Source: an uncultured Bacteroidales bacterium
Lineage (GTDB): Bacteria; Bacteroidota; Bacteroidia; Bacteroidales; Paludibacteraceae
Length of the DNA: 64,000 bases
Direction: 5' to 3'
NCBI GenBank assembly: GCA_902765485.1
Contig: CACWZZ010000001.1
Location: 62,001 to 126,000, forward strand
The position numbers were made by a program, and so were the translations under genes. Under the pieces are notes generated by a model, which ran no database searches, had not been told where the DNA came from, and was given only the letters and a program-made list of their open reading frames with translations. Each line of letters opens with the position of its first letter. Position 1 is the stretch's first letter. Shown in pieces: positions 35,729 through 44,689 of the stretch.

Positions 35729-37410
35729 TACACGCGGGAGCCTAAGATATTAAAGGCTTTGTTATCGCGGAGGATGAGTAATTGTCCTCCGCGAATTATT
35801 TTATGTGCAGGGGACTTCTCTTGGGCAGAAGGAAGGAGATTTTCTGTCGTCTCCGGAGTTTCTGCTGCTTGCAGGGTGAAGCATACTTGGGATATGCGTG
35901 TGCCCTTGCCGGCGGAACGCTGGATGGTGAAAGAAGTGGCGTTCGCGGGAGCGGTCAGAGAAACGGTCTCTTTCTCATCACTGGAGATAGTATAACTGCT
36001 GTTTTCGTTAGTGTTCCAATGATAAGCGATCGTGTTGTTCGTCGCCGTCCATGTTGGGATGGTGACATCAAAGGAAACGGCAGTAATAGTGGCATTGTAT
36101 GCCGAAAAATCGAAGGTGATGTAGTCGCTGTTGGTTCCCATATGCAGAAATCCTTGCTCCCATTTGGAACCTTTGCCGGCATTGAGTGATGCCACTATCG
36201 ATAGTTGGCTGAATTCCGCAGGAATACCTTGGTTGGCGACCGAGGGCTCTTCGCCCAGACCCAGATTGACGCAACAGTCTCCGCTTACGATGGTCGCTTC
36301 GCCGCCTTGCCCTCCTTGACCTTGTTCTCCTCCTTGACCTTGTTCTCCACCTTGTCCTTGTTCTCCGCTGTCACAGGAAGAGGAGACTTCGGCAGTATTG
36401 GTGACTGTGAGTGTGGCACCTGCTCCGCAGGTGTTGGTGACATGGTTCTTTGCTACTGCGGCGGTTAGTTGGTCGTACGTGTAAGTCGGAGCAGCAACCG
36501 GTGTGGAGGAATTGGACGGCAGTTTACCTGTGCAGTTGACAAAGGTGCAATAGTTGGTAGAGCCGTTAAATTCACTCCATATCTTGGAGGCACTATTGGC
36601 TTTTCCGGCAAAGGTGCATCCTTCGAAATAACATTTGGCATTCTCCGGTCCGACATAGTAGTCCGCTACAGAGGAGTTCCAGTAGCAGTTGAGGAAATGG
36701 AGTTCGCAGTTGCGGCAACGGGTCATACGCTGCTTGCAGCCTTCGTCCCACCAGCAAAAACCATACGTCACATTGTATGTGCCATCGGATGGCTTCTGGG
36801 TAGAAGATGAGCCGATGAGATTCGAGAAACGGTGGTCATCTGCTCCTCCTGAACCGCCTGCTTTGGGCGCTTTGAGATAGCGGAAACGACACCATGTGAC
36901 GGTGATATTATCGGAGTTACCTTTGATGTCGAAGTTACCGTCGCAACCGTCTTGGAAGTCGCAATGGTCCACCCACACTTTGGTGGCTCCATCCAGTGTC
37001 AGGTTGTCCTTTCCGTCGCAGTCATAGGCTCCGGGTCCTTCGAAAGTGAGGTTCCGCAGGATGATATTCGATCCTTTGAGACCCAGAATGCCGGACACCG
37101 CTTGCGTTTGTTGTGTGGAGATTAGTTTGACGCCCGGCAAAGCCATAATGGTGAGGTTGGATTTGTCGCAACTGATTTGGTCCGAGATGGTGATATTTTG
37201 GGTGATAATAATGACGCGGTTGCTGTTCTTGAGTGCGCTCTTGAACTCACTCTCGGATTTAACCAATGTAGGCTTGGCATTGCCGCCGCCGGTGACAGAT
37301 GTTCCGGCATAGCCCCAAGAGGAAGAGGCGCAATAATTAAGGGCATAAAGCGAAGTCCCGAAGGGACCAAGTACCACGTACAAAGCGAGGAGTAAGAAAG
37401 TTTTTTTCAT
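35725..37410 (-). CDS. Secreted pectate lyase (PL1-type), type IX cargo
   Basis: The 561-residue protein has a signal peptide ([20 protein letters not shown]), partly encoded by an accaagt-type repeat at 37361-37386. A right-handed beta-helix of the PL1 family follows, with [20 protein letters not shown], the calcium-binding region around [20 protein letters not shown], and [13 protein letters not shown]. Pectate lyases cut polygalacturonate by beta-elimination. A low-complexity linker of GEQGQGG units (residues about 349-368) leads to a C-terminal beta-sandwich and the sorting end [20 protein letters not shown]. It should be exported by the type IX system and suggests a plant-rich habitat such as a herbivore gut. 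Confidence 0.9.
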   Translation of the reverse strand: MKKTFLLLALYVVLGPFGTSLYALNYCASSSWGYAGTSVTGGGNAKPTLVKSESEFKSALKNSNRVIIITQNITISDQISCDKSNLTIMALPGVKLISTQQTQAVSGILGLKGSNIILRNLTFEGPGAYDCDGKDNLTLDGATKVWVDHCDFQDGCDGNFDIKGNSDNITVTWCRFRYLKAPKAGGSGGADDHRFSNLIGSSSTQKPSDGTYNVTYGFCWWDEGCKQRMTRCRNCELHFLNCYWNSSVADYYVGPENAKCYFEGCTFAGKANSASKIWSEFNGSTNYCTFVNCTGKLPSNSSTPVAAPTYTYDQLTAAVAKNHVTNTCGAGATLTVTNTAEVSSSCDSGEQGQGGEQGQGGEQGQGGQGGEATIVSGDCCVNLGLGEEPSVANQGIPAEFSQLSIVASLNAGKGSKWEQGFLHMGTNSDYITFDFSAYNATITAVSFDVTIPTWTATNNTIAYHWNTNENSSYTISSDEKETVSLTAPANATSFTIQRSAGKGTRISQVCFTLQAAETPETTENLLPSAQEKSPAHKIIRGGQLLILRDNKAFNILGSRVY

Positions 37411-37411
37411 A

Positions 37412-38683
37412 TTATTTCTTTTTTCGATTAGATATTAAATCCGTAAGTGACGCAATCCACAAGGTCGCGAGGAGGATTATTATTCCGGCGATATTCTTTA
37501 ATGTAACTCCGCCAATTCGCCAACCGTTAGCGCTCGCAAACGCGACAGCAACGGGAACCGCTATGAGGAGGACGGTAGCAACGATAAAGGAGATGATGGA
37601 TCTTCTCTTAGGATTATGATTTTTATGTTTATTGGGCATGAAATATTTCGCCTTGAGACGCTGGAAGAGCTGTGTTTCGCCGTACGCACGGCTGATTAAC
37701 TCCTCTGAAGAGGTGTTTTGCTGTTCGTGTTCGTTGAGGATCTCTTGCTGCTGCTCATGGACTAATTTTTTGCGCAGTTCTTGCAGTTCTTTCTGTTCCG
37801 GGTGCTCGCTGAGCAGAAGATTTGTCAGTTCCAAAGGAATACTGATGTCCGTTGTTTTGAGCGGAACGGAGTATAAATTATCGAAGTAGAAAGGTCTCGG
37901 TCGAATGACGGTATGGTTGATGACCGCCCGCCAGAACATATCTTCTTCCACCCATTCCATGCACATCGGAACATGCGGCGGACACTCCCAGACGTACAAT
38001 TCAAACTTCTTATCCGGACAGAAATTGACGACACAAAGCGCCTCCTCGTCTGCTCGGAAGCCGTAGAAATTATAATACTTGTCTTTGCCTTGGCGCAAAC
38101 TATTTTCTATTGCATAATAGCCCAGATCCTCTACAATTATGCGGAAATCGCTTTTGGTGAAGACCGCAATCTTCCATACTTTTCGGTCATACGTATGGGT
38201 AGTATATTTCTGCAGCCAGAGGCTGTATTTGGAGTCGGGGATGTCAATAATCTTATTTTCCGGTTCTTTGAGCATAGGGTCTTCCTTGGTGCCCAGCACA
38301 CCACAAATACCCCAAAAATCTTTTCCTTCGGAGGAGAAGAGCCGTTCTTTTATATGCCAGCGGTTTTCGCTTTCTTCCCACCAAATACCGTGGTTTTCGG
38401 GCACGTCTGTGGAAGAGAACTGAAAGTGCTCCAAGTCAAAGAGAAAGATGCGATGCAGATGGTTGGTGGTGAAAAACAGCAGGTCTTTTTTCTTCGCCCA
38501 GTCCAGTTGTTCGTCGGAATACATGACACCATCGCTTTCTACGGGGTTGTAGAAAGTCAGCCCTTCTTTCGTCTTGACACAGAAAGTATAGATACCGTCC
38601 GGTGTCTTAAAAATTTCGGCGTAGTATCTCTCCGAAGGAGAAATCTTCACGCCCTGCGAGGTGAATTTGTCGAGATCTACCAT
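37412..38683 (-). CDS. Uncharacterised protein with two C-terminal membrane helices
   Basis: The 423-residue protein has no signal peptide. The first 270 residues are rich in aromatic beta strands (ERYYAEIFKTPDGIYTFCVK, HLHRIFLFDLEHFQFSS), suggesting a propeller-like or repeated beta fold. A charged helical stretch follows (EQKELQELRKKLVHEQQQEI), then two membrane helices (SIISFIVATVLLIAVPVAVA, NIAGIIILLATLWIASLTDL) and a basic tail. I recognise no family. Its start overlaps the ybeY stop by seven bases, so both are probably translated from one mRNA. It may present a large cytoplasmic domain at the inner membrane. Confidence 0.65.
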   Translation of the reverse strand: MVDLDKFTSQGVKISPSERYYAEIFKTPDGIYTFCVKTKEGLTFYNPVESDGVMYSDEQLDWAKKKDLLFFTTNHLHRIFLFDLEHFQFSSTDVPENHGIWWEESENRWHIKERLFSSEGKDFWGICGVLGTKEDPMLKEPENKIIDIPDSKYSLWLQKYTTHTYDRKVWKIAVFTKSDFRIIVEDLGYYAIENSLRQGKDKYYNFYGFRADEEALCVVNFCPDKKFELYVWECPPHVPMCMEWVEEDMFWRAVINHTVIRPRPFYFDNLYSVPLKTTDISIPLELTNLLLSEHPEQKELQELRKKLVHEQQQEILNEHEQQNTSSEELISRAYGETQLFQRLKAKYFMPNKHKNHNPKRRSIISFIVATVLLIAVPVAVAFASANGWRIGGVTLKNIAGIIILLATLWIASLTDLISNRKKK

Positions 38684-39087
38684 TTGCGTAGTGCTTTTTC
38701 TTCTTTGGCGGTCATTTCGATCTTGGTTTCGGGTGTTTTGTCACCTTGTCCGGTGAGGTGTAGCACGCCGTGGATGAGTATTCGGAGGAATTCGTTCTCA
38801 AAGGAAGTGCCGACCATTTCTGCATTGGAGCGGACGGTGTCCAGCGAGATGAAGATGTCTCCGTTGAGGGTGGAGGGAGTGGAGTAGTCGAAAGTGATGA
38901 CATCGGTGTAATAGTCATGTCCGAGGAACTCACGGTTGACTGCCAATTCCCGCTCGTCGGAGCAGAAGATATAGTTGATTTTTCCTACCGCGAAGCCATA
39001 GTCGGCCGCCACCGCCCTAATCCAGCGGTTTACCTTGCGCTCATCCAACGCAGGCATTTCTATACTATCTGTGGTATATGTGATCAT
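38677..39087 (-). CDS. ybeY: Endoribonuclease YbeY (rRNA maturation)
   Basis: The 136-residue protein has the YbeY metal site LRILIHGVLHLTGQGDKTPE, with two histidines in HGVLH. The third histidine of the proteobacterial motif is replaced, as is usual in Bacteroidota. DYYTDVITFDYS and NGDIFISLDTVRSNAE are the conserved strand and helix before it. YbeY takes part in 16S rRNA maturation and ribosome quality control. Directly upstream lies a 132-base array of 11-mers whose next repeat period runs into the start codon. Confidence 0.9.
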   Translation of the reverse strand: MITYTTDSIEMPALDERKVNRWIRAVAADYGFAVGKINYIFCSDERELAVNREFLGHDYYTDVITFDYSTPSTLNGDIFISLDTVRSNAEMVGTSFENEFLRILIHGVLHLTGQGDKTPETKIEMTAKEEKALRKW

Positions 39088-39094
39088 ATCTACC

Positions 39095-39226
39095 AGTTAT
39101 CTGTCAGTTATCTGTCAGTTAGCTACCATTGATTTACCATTGACCTACCATTGACCTACCCCGATTATATCGCACTTATCTCCCACTTATCTCGCACTTA
39201 TCACGCACTTATCACGCACTAATTGC
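39095..39226. repeat. Drifting tandem array, 12 units of 11 bases
   Basis: Consecutive 11-mers: agttatctgtc twice, agttagctacc, attgatttacc, attgacctacc twice, ccgattatatc, gcacttatctc, ccacttatctc, gcacttatcac twice, gcactaattgc. Neighbouring units are similar or identical while distant ones are not, so the sequence changes stepwise along the array. It fills most of the ybeY upstream region. Confidence 0.9.
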
Positions 39227-39287
39227 AGATTCTTCATTCTATTGGTATTATATACGTAGTATATAATACTGGTGTGTTGTGTCTTTT

Positions 39288-40520
39288 TCAGCCAAAAAAG
39301 ATCGGCGCGATGGCAAAGGCGGCTATTACTCCGGCTAAATCAGCCAAGAGACAGCAAGCCACGGCGTGGCGTGTATCCTTGATATTTACTGAGCCGAAAT
39401 AGACTGCCAAGACATAGAAGGTGGTGTCCGTTGTTCCTTGGAGAATGCAGCAAAGTCTTCCGACCAAGCTGTCGGCTCCGTGGGTCGTCATGGCTTCGAG
39501 CATAAGTCCGCGTGCTCCGCTGCCGGAGAGTGGTTTCATCAGAGCTGTCGGAACGGCTCCTGCCAAATCGGGATTGATGCCACATGCGGCAAAACACCAT
39601 GCTATTCCTTGCTCCAACAGGTCCATTGCGCCGGAAGCGCGGAACATACCGACTGCCACCAAAATCGCGATGAGGTAAGGGATAATACCTATTGCCGTTT
39701 GGAATCCGCCTTTCGCGCCATCTATGAAAGCGTCATAGACGTTGATTTTCTTCGCCATGGCTTGTATGATAAACCAGCAAATAACGCCTAAAAGGAGGAT
39801 GGCTGCAATCGCCGCCGAGGCGACCGAGAGCGTGTGCGGCGAAAGGCGTGTTGCGCCCCAAACCAGCAAACCGACTAAGGCGGTAAGTCCGATGAGCGTA
39901 CCTAAGACGATCGGATCTTTCATTTTGATCTTTTGGGCGATGCAGACGCAGATCAGACCCACCAAGGTTGCTACATACGTAGCAATGAGGATTGGCAGGA
40001 ACACATCGGCAGGATTGGCTGCTCCAAGTTGCGCACGGTATGCCATGATGGTCGTCGGAATGAGCGTCAGCCCGCTGGCTCCTAAGACGACAAACATAAT
40101 CATGGCGTTGGATGCCTTGGTTTTGTCGGCGTTCAGTTCCTGCAATTCGCCCATCGCTTTGAGTCCCATAGGAGTAGCCGCATTGTCAAGCCCCAGCATG
40201 TTTGCCGCTATATTCATGAGCATGGAACCGAAGACAGGATGCCCTTTCGGAATCTCAGGAAAAATACGGCTGAAGAAGGGATTGATGGCTTTTCCGAGTG
40301 TGTTGACCGCTCCTGCTTGTTCTCCGATTTTCATGATTCCCATCCAGAGCGAGAGGACTCCGGTAAGCCCGAGGGAGAGTTCAAAACCTGTTTTTGCGCT
40401 ATCAAAGGTCGAATTGAGGATCGCAGAAAATATATCCACGTTGCCATACGCTACTGCTTGTACCAGCCCCATTAAGACAGCCAGCAGAATGAGTGAAATC
40501 CAAATATAATTCAAAATCAT
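39288..40520 (-). CDS. Nucleoside-recognition (Gate) domain membrane protein, fused SpmA/SpmB type
   Basis: The 410-residue polytopic protein has two similar halves. The first has FELSLGLTGVLSLWMGIMKI and GLDNAATPMGLKAMGELQEL, as in SpmA. The second has KGGFQTAIGIIPYLIAILVA and LMKPLSGSGARGLMLEAMTT, as in SpmB. Such fusions are common in Bacteroidota, which do not sporulate, so the role is probably transport or gating of an unknown small solute across the inner membrane. Its promoter overlaps that of the divergent methyltransferase gene. Confidence 0.85.
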   Translation of the reverse strand: MILNYIWISLILLAVLMGLVQAVAYGNVDIFSAILNSTFDSAKTGFELSLGLTGVLSLWMGIMKIGEQAGAVNTLGKAINPFFSRIFPEIPKGHPVFGSMLMNIAANMLGLDNAATPMGLKAMGELQELNADKTKASNAMIMFVVLGASGLTLIPTTIMAYRAQLGAANPADVFLPILIATYVATLVGLICVCIAQKIKMKDPIVLGTLIGLTALVGLLVWGATRLSPHTLSVASAAIAAILLLGVICWFIIQAMAKKINVYDAFIDGAKGGFQTAIGIIPYLIAILVAVGMFRASGAMDLLEQGIAWCFAACGINPDLAGAVPTALMKPLSGSGARGLMLEAMTTHGADSLVGRLCCILQGTTDTTFYVLAVYFGSVNIKDTRHAVACCLLADLAGVIAAFAIAPIFFG

Positions 40521-40524
40521 GCTG

Positions 40525-40556
40525 CAAAATTACTATTTTTTTTGCATATTTCCAAA
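40525..40556 (-). promoter_or_regulatory. Promoter of the Gate-domain gene
   Basis: TTTG (40556-40553), 20 bases, TAATTTTG (40532-40525) on the minus strand, interleaved with the forward promoter. Confidence 0.75.
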
Positions 40557-40572
40557 AGTTTTTGTAATTTTG
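40541..40572 (+). promoter_or_regulatory. Promoter of the methyltransferase gene
   Basis: TTTG (40541-40544), 20 bases, TAATTTTG (40565-40572), with the start codon at 40581, so the leader is nearly absent. Confidence 0.75.
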
Positions 40573-40580
40573 CACGCTAA

Positions 40581-41393
40581 ATGTCAAAAAATACAGCAAT
40601 CCATAGGATTTGGTCGTTTCTTCGCCACCAAATGACGGCATGGAACACCAGTGGTGAGGCGATTCATTCCCCTTATCTGTTCCATATCGTGCGTTTTATT
40701 ATGCGCGACAGGAATGCGTTTTATTGTTTTGAGGATATAGAGCGTCAACGCGGACTTTTGCTGCGATGTGAGGATAGCTTGGATGTGATGGATTACGGTT
40801 CCGCGGGTTCGCCGGAAGGCACACATGTGGTTCGCAGGGTATGCGATATTGCGGCTCGGCATCTGGAGAGTCCTGAAGTAGGACAACTGTTGTTTCGGCT
40901 GGTAAACTACATGGGACAACATGAAGGCAGGGTATTGGAAATCATGGAGTTAGGCACTTCGTTGGGTATCACAACGGCTTATTTAGCGAGCGCAAGCAGT
41001 AGGAACCATGTGACTACATACGAAGGGAGCGAGGAAGTTTTGCGAGTGGCGCAAGGTATATGGCGGACGCTGAAACTGGAGAATATCGCATGGCAGCAAG
41101 GGAATATAGACGACACCTTATATTTATACGCGCGCGAGAAGGTCGATCTGGCGTATGTGGACGCGAATCATACATACGCGGCGACCAGACGCTATGCGGA
41201 ATTCCTGCTGCCGAAGATTTCCGAAAACGGCATGCTGGTATTGGACGATATTCACTATTCCGAGGAGATGGAGCGCGCATGGAACGAGTTGAAGTCCGAT
41301 GCACGCGTGACGACCAGTATGGATCTGTATCACGTCGGTATTTTGTTTGTCAATCCTTGCTTTTTGAAGCGTCATTATAGAATACGAATTTAA
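40581..41393 (+). CDS. Class I SAM-dependent methyltransferase
   Basis: The 270-residue protein shows the SAM-binding motif LEIMELGTSLGITTAYLASA, an acidic residue in HVTTYEGSEEVLRVAQ that would hold the ribose, and DLAYVDANHTYAATRRYAEF with MLVLDDIHYSEEMERAWNEL, as in O-methyltransferase-like enzymes of the AdoMet_MTase group. The substrate is unknown. It is followed after 12 bases by a corrinoid adenosyltransferase gene and likely shares its mRNA. Confidence 0.85.
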   Translation: MSKNTAIHRIWSFLRHQMTAWNTSGEAIHSPYLFHIVRFIMRDRNAFYCFEDIERQRGLLLRCEDSLDVMDYGSAGSPEGTHVVRRVCDIAARHLESPEVGQLLFRLVNYMGQHEGRVLEIMELGTSLGITTAYLASASSRNHVTTYEGSEEVLRVAQGIWRTLKLENIAWQQGNIDDTLYLYAREKVDLAYVDANHTYAATRRYAEFLLPKISENGMLVLDDIHYSEEMERAWNELKSDARVTTSMDLYHVGILFVNPCFLKRHYRIRI

Positions 41394-41405
41394 CTTATAT
41401 ACGAG

Positions 41406-41930
41406 ATGGCAATTTATACAAAAACAGGCGACAAAGGCACAACTGCTCTGGCAAACGGCGAGCGTGTGTCCAAGACGGATGTGCGCATAGAGGCGTATGG
41501 GACTGTGGATGAACTGAATAGTTGGTTAGGACTGCTGGACGCTTCTTTGTCGGACGACCGGAGAAGCGACATCCACGAGCAGATTCTATGGGTACAGAAC
41601 AAGCTCTTTAATCTGGGCGCAGGATTGAGTGAAGCTCCGGGCGAATGGATTTCGGAAGAAGATGTGCACCAATTGGAAAAATGGATAGACGCGATGCAGA
41701 ATGAGGTGCCGAAGCAAAATTGTTTTCTGTTGCCATCTGGTAGTGAACCGGTGTGCCGATGTCATGTGGGACGCACTATTTGCCGTCGTGCAGAGCGCAG
41801 AATGATCGACGCGAAGGCGGAGGAGAGGTATGTACGGTTTATAAACCGATTAAGCGATTTCCTTTTTGTGCTGGCTCGCTATATCACCTTCCTTCGAAAG
41901 GAGTCAGAAACAGGTTGGAAAAAGGATTAA
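41406..41930 (+). CDS. Cob(I)alamin adenosyltransferase, PduO type
   Basis: The 174-residue protein begins AIYTKTGDKGTTALANGERV, the ATP-binding entry of PduO-type adenosyltransferases, followed by RIEAYGTVDELNSWLGLLDA and CHVGRTICRRAERRMIDAKA, RFINRLSDFLFVLARYI. It transfers the adenosyl group of ATP to cob(I)alamin to give coenzyme B12, needed for example by methylmalonyl-CoA mutase in propionate production from succinate, which fits the nearby fumarate reductase. Length and motifs are normal. Confidence 0.93.
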   Translation: MAIYTKTGDKGTTALANGERVSKTDVRIEAYGTVDELNSWLGLLDASLSDDRRSDIHEQILWVQNKLFNLGAGLSEAPGEWISEEDVHQLEKWIDAMQNEVPKQNCFLLPSGSEPVCRCHVGRTICRRAERRMIDAKAEERYVRFINRLSDFLFVLARYITFLRKESETGWKKD

Positions 41931-42004
41931 AATGTGGAAAAATTGACGGAAAGATGTCAAAATGTGTAAAAAATGCCGAAAAATGTAAATATTTGCATAA
42001 AATA

Positions 42005-42036
42005 TTTGCGTGTATCATAGAATTTTAGTACTTTTG
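42005..42036 (+). promoter_or_regulatory. Promoter of the type IX secretion cluster
   Basis: TTTG (42005-42008), 20 bases, TACTTTTG (42029-42036); the first gene starts at 42103. Very close spacing downstream suggests one long transcript through gldN and beyond. Confidence 0.75.
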
Positions 42037-42102
42037 CACGTTTTTTGAAAAAATATGCCCGCATAAAGCGGGTAAATAAACGAACCAATAAGATAAAAAT
42101 AT

Positions 42103-42330
42103 ATGTACTGGACACTCGAATTAGCGTCAAGATTGGACGATGCTCCATGGCCCGCAACGAAAGATGAGTTGCTCGACTATGCCAATCGCGTTGGCGCTCC
42201 GGCAGAGGTGATCGAAAACCTGCAGGAGTTGGAGGACGATGACGAAGAACAATATGAGAGCATATTGGATATTTGGCCGGATTTTCCGACCAATGATGAT
42301 GACTACATGTACAACGAAGAGGAGTACTAA
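42103..42330 (+). CDS. DUF2795 family small acidic protein
   Basis: The 75-residue protein starts MYWTLELASRLDDAPWPATK and continues DELLDYANRVGAPAEVIENL with an acidic end. This is the DUF2795 pattern: a short helical protein widespread in Bacteroidota, sometimes next to secretion or cell-envelope genes. No function is known to me. It is the first gene after the promoter and ends three bases before the porP GTG start. Confidence 0.8.
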   Translation: MYWTLELASRLDDAPWPATKDELLDYANRVGAPAEVIENLQELEDDDEEQYESILDIWPDFPTNDDDYMYNEEEY

Positions 42331-42333
42331 TTG

Positions 42334-43299
42334 GTGAAACGATGTATTGCAATTCTCGTTGGGCTGATGTTGGTGTTGGCTGCCCGTGCGCAGTTTGACC
42401 CACAGATGGGGCAATACATGTACCTCCCGACAGCCTTTAATCCTGCAGCGGTAGGAGAAGGCGACCTGATGAAAGCGGCAGGCATGCACCGCATGCAATA
42501 TGTTGACATTACGAATGCGCCGATGAGTACTTGGTTCAGTTTCAGTTCACCATTCGTGATCGGCAAAACCAGTCATGGCGCAGGCATCCGGTTCCTGAAC
42601 GACCGATACGGATTATTTACGACGCAATCCCTGTATGCCCAATACGCATACCGCCAGAAATTAGGCAAGGGATATTTGAGTATAGGAATCGATTTGGGTT
42701 TTGTGAATGTGGGATTTAAAGGCGATTCGATCAATCTGAGCAAAATGGGCGACGATTATCATGACGCGAACGATCCGATGCTTCCGGCGGGAAGTAAGTC
42801 GGGAATGAAATTTGACATGGGATTGGGATTGTATTATTGCACTCCGGTATGGTGGGTCGGCGCCAGTTACAGCCATGTGACGCGTCCCCAGATAGATTGG
42901 AGCGACGGTACAACCGGCGTGGAACAGAAAGTGACTTTGTTCGGCACGATGTACGTAACGGGCGGTTACCATTTCAGGCTGAAAAACCATCGTGAATGGG
43001 TGTTGACGCCCAGCGCAATGGTGATGAGCGATTTCCGGAGTTGGGACGTGAACCTGACGCTGATGTGCGATTATAAAGACCGATACCGCTGGGGATTGGG
43101 TTATCGTATTGCAGGAAGTGTAAATATATTATTAGGAATAGATATTATTTCCGGTCTCCAGTTGGGTTACAGTTGCGAATTGCCGACCAACAAACTGCTA
43201 CTGGAGAGTTACGGAAGTCACGAGATATATCTGGCATACGGGTTCGATATCCTGAAGCCGAAGAGAACGAATAAATATAAATCAATTCGATACTTGTAA
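42334..43299 (+). CDS. porP: Type IX secretion membrane protein, PorP/SprF family
   Basis: The 321-residue protein has a signal peptide (CIAILVGLMLVLAARAQ), then PQMGQYMYLPTAFNPAAVGE, the defining N-terminal motif of PorP/SprF, and alternating strands of an outer membrane barrel to the end. PorP-like proteins work with the GldK/N ring and can present secreted cargo. I used the GTG at 42334; a TTG directly before it would add one residue. gldK follows within two bases. Confidence 0.9.
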   Translation: MKRCIAILVGLMLVLAARAQFDPQMGQYMYLPTAFNPAAVGEGDLMKAAGMHRMQYVDITNAPMSTWFSFSSPFVIGKTSHGAGIRFLNDRYGLFTTQSLYAQYAYRQKLGKGYLSIGIDLGFVNVGFKGDSINLSKMGDDYHDANDPMLPAGSKSGMKFDMGLGLYYCTPVWWVGASYSHVTRPQIDWSDGTTGVEQKVTLFGTMYVTGGYHFRLKNHREWVLTPSAMVMSDFRSWDVNLTLMCDYKDRYRWGLGYRIAGSVNILLGIDIISGLQLGYSCELPTNKLLLESYGSHEIYLAYGFDILKPKRTNKYKSIRYL

Positions 43300-43301
43300 G
43301 T

Positions 43302-44651
43302 ATGAAAGCAACAAAATTTTTGCCATTGGTCGCTTTGATAGCGATGGTGATGGCGGGTTGTAACAAGCCTGCGGGTGAGCTCGTTGGTGCGTACAAATCC
43401 GGTAATTTTAAGGAAGCAAATCCTTATGGCATGTTGTTCATCAAGAAGGGTTCCTTCATGATGGGTGCCAACACGCAGTCCGCTGTATTCGAGCAGCCGG
43501 ACAACGTGGTGATGGTGACGGTAGATGCGTTCTGGATGGACGAGACCGAGATTACCAATAACGAATACCATCAGTTTGTGAACTGGGTTCGCGACTCAAT
43601 CGCTCTCACCAACCTGATTGCTGCAGGTATGACGGATTATGCTATCCAGCCGAAGGATGAAGATTTCGACGAGGAGAATTTCCGTATCAACTGGAGCAAG
43701 AAGGTGCCTTGGAAGAGCAAGGAGGAGGACGTAGTTGACGCGCTGTCGTCGATGTTCTATTCCGATGGTCGTTTTAACACCAACAACCTGCATTACCGTT
43801 ACAACTGGGTCAATATGGACGAGGCGCTGCCACAACGTAATAAATTCGATGTGGCAACGAGTACTTATCCTCCCGGAGCGACGGCACGTGTAGATACATT
43901 CTGGGTGAACGAGAACAACGAGATCAAGGACTCGACAATTATTCGTCCGCTTCGTGAGCCGAAAGATCTGCTGACGGAGAAGATCGTATGTATCTATCCT
44001 GATACATTGGTATGGGCGCGTGATTTCCAGTTCTCGTACAACGATCCGTTGCTGCACATGTATTTCAAACACCCGGGTTATGCTGAGTATCCGGTAGTGG
44101 GTGTGACATGGGAGCAGGCTCATGCGTTCTGCAACTGGCGTACCAAATACTTCAATATGCATTCTATCACAGAGGCGAACGAGTATCGTCTGCCGACGGA
44201 GTCTCAGTGGGAGTATGCTGCCCGTGGAGGTCGCAAGATGGCGATGTATCCGTGGGGTAGTAACTACGCCCGTGACGGCAAGGGATGTTTCTTTGCAAAC
44301 TTCAAGCCTTATCGCGGAGCATACAACGATGATACGGGTACTACCACTATGAAGGTAGCTCAGTTCCGTCCGAATGATTTCGGTCTGTTCGATATGGCCG
44401 GAAACGTATCGGAGTGGACTAATTCAGCATACCAGAGTGCGGCAAACACGCATGTCCATGACTTGAATCCGGATTTCAGTTACATGGCTCGTAAGGCTGA
44501 TCCGGACATCCTGAAACGCAAGGTGGTGAAAGGTGGTAGCTGGAAGGATATCAGTTATTTCATGCAATGCGGCGTACGTACGTATGAGTACCAATATGAG
44601 AGCCGTCCGTATATCGGCTTCCGTTGCGTTCGCGCGTACATCGGCGAATAA
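43302..44651 (+). CDS. gldK: Type IX secretion lipoprotein GldK/PorK
   Basis: The 449-residue protein has a lipoprotein signal (LVALIAMVMAGCNKPAGE) and a formylglycine-generating-enzyme-like domain: FIKKGSFMMGANTQSAVFEQ, WMDETEITNNEYHQFVNWVR, PVVGVTWEQAHAFCNWRTKY, EYRLPTESQWEYAARGGRKM, and FDMAGNVSEWTNSAY. GldK with GldN forms the large periplasmic ring bound to the outer membrane in the type IX system. The order porP-gldK-gldL-gldM-gldN is the conserved one. Confidence 0.96.
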   Translation: MKATKFLPLVALIAMVMAGCNKPAGELVGAYKSGNFKEANPYGMLFIKKGSFMMGANTQSAVFEQPDNVVMVTVDAFWMDETEITNNEYHQFVNWVRDSIALTNLIAAGMTDYAIQPKDEDFDEENFRINWSKKVPWKSKEEDVVDALSSMFYSDGRFNTNNLHYRYNWVNMDEALPQRNKFDVATSTYPPGATARVDTFWVNENNEIKDSTIIRPLREPKDLLTEKIVCIYPDTLVWARDFQFSYNDPLLHMYFKHPGYAEYPVVGVTWEQAHAFCNWRTKYFNMHSITEANEYRLPTESQWEYAARGGRKMAMYPWGSNYARDGKGCFFANFKPYRGAYNDDTGTTTMKVAQFRPNDFGLFDMAGNVSEWTNSAYQSAANTHVHDLNPDFSYMARKADPDILKRKVVKGGSWKDISYFMQCGVRTYEYQYESRPYIGFRCVRAYIGE

Positions 44652-44689
44652 ATAAATTAAATAAGGAAATATTTTAAAAATTATATATT

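Noticed and set aside
39095..39226. CRISPR array
   Set aside because: Units are 11 bases, contiguous and without spacers, and no cas genes are present.
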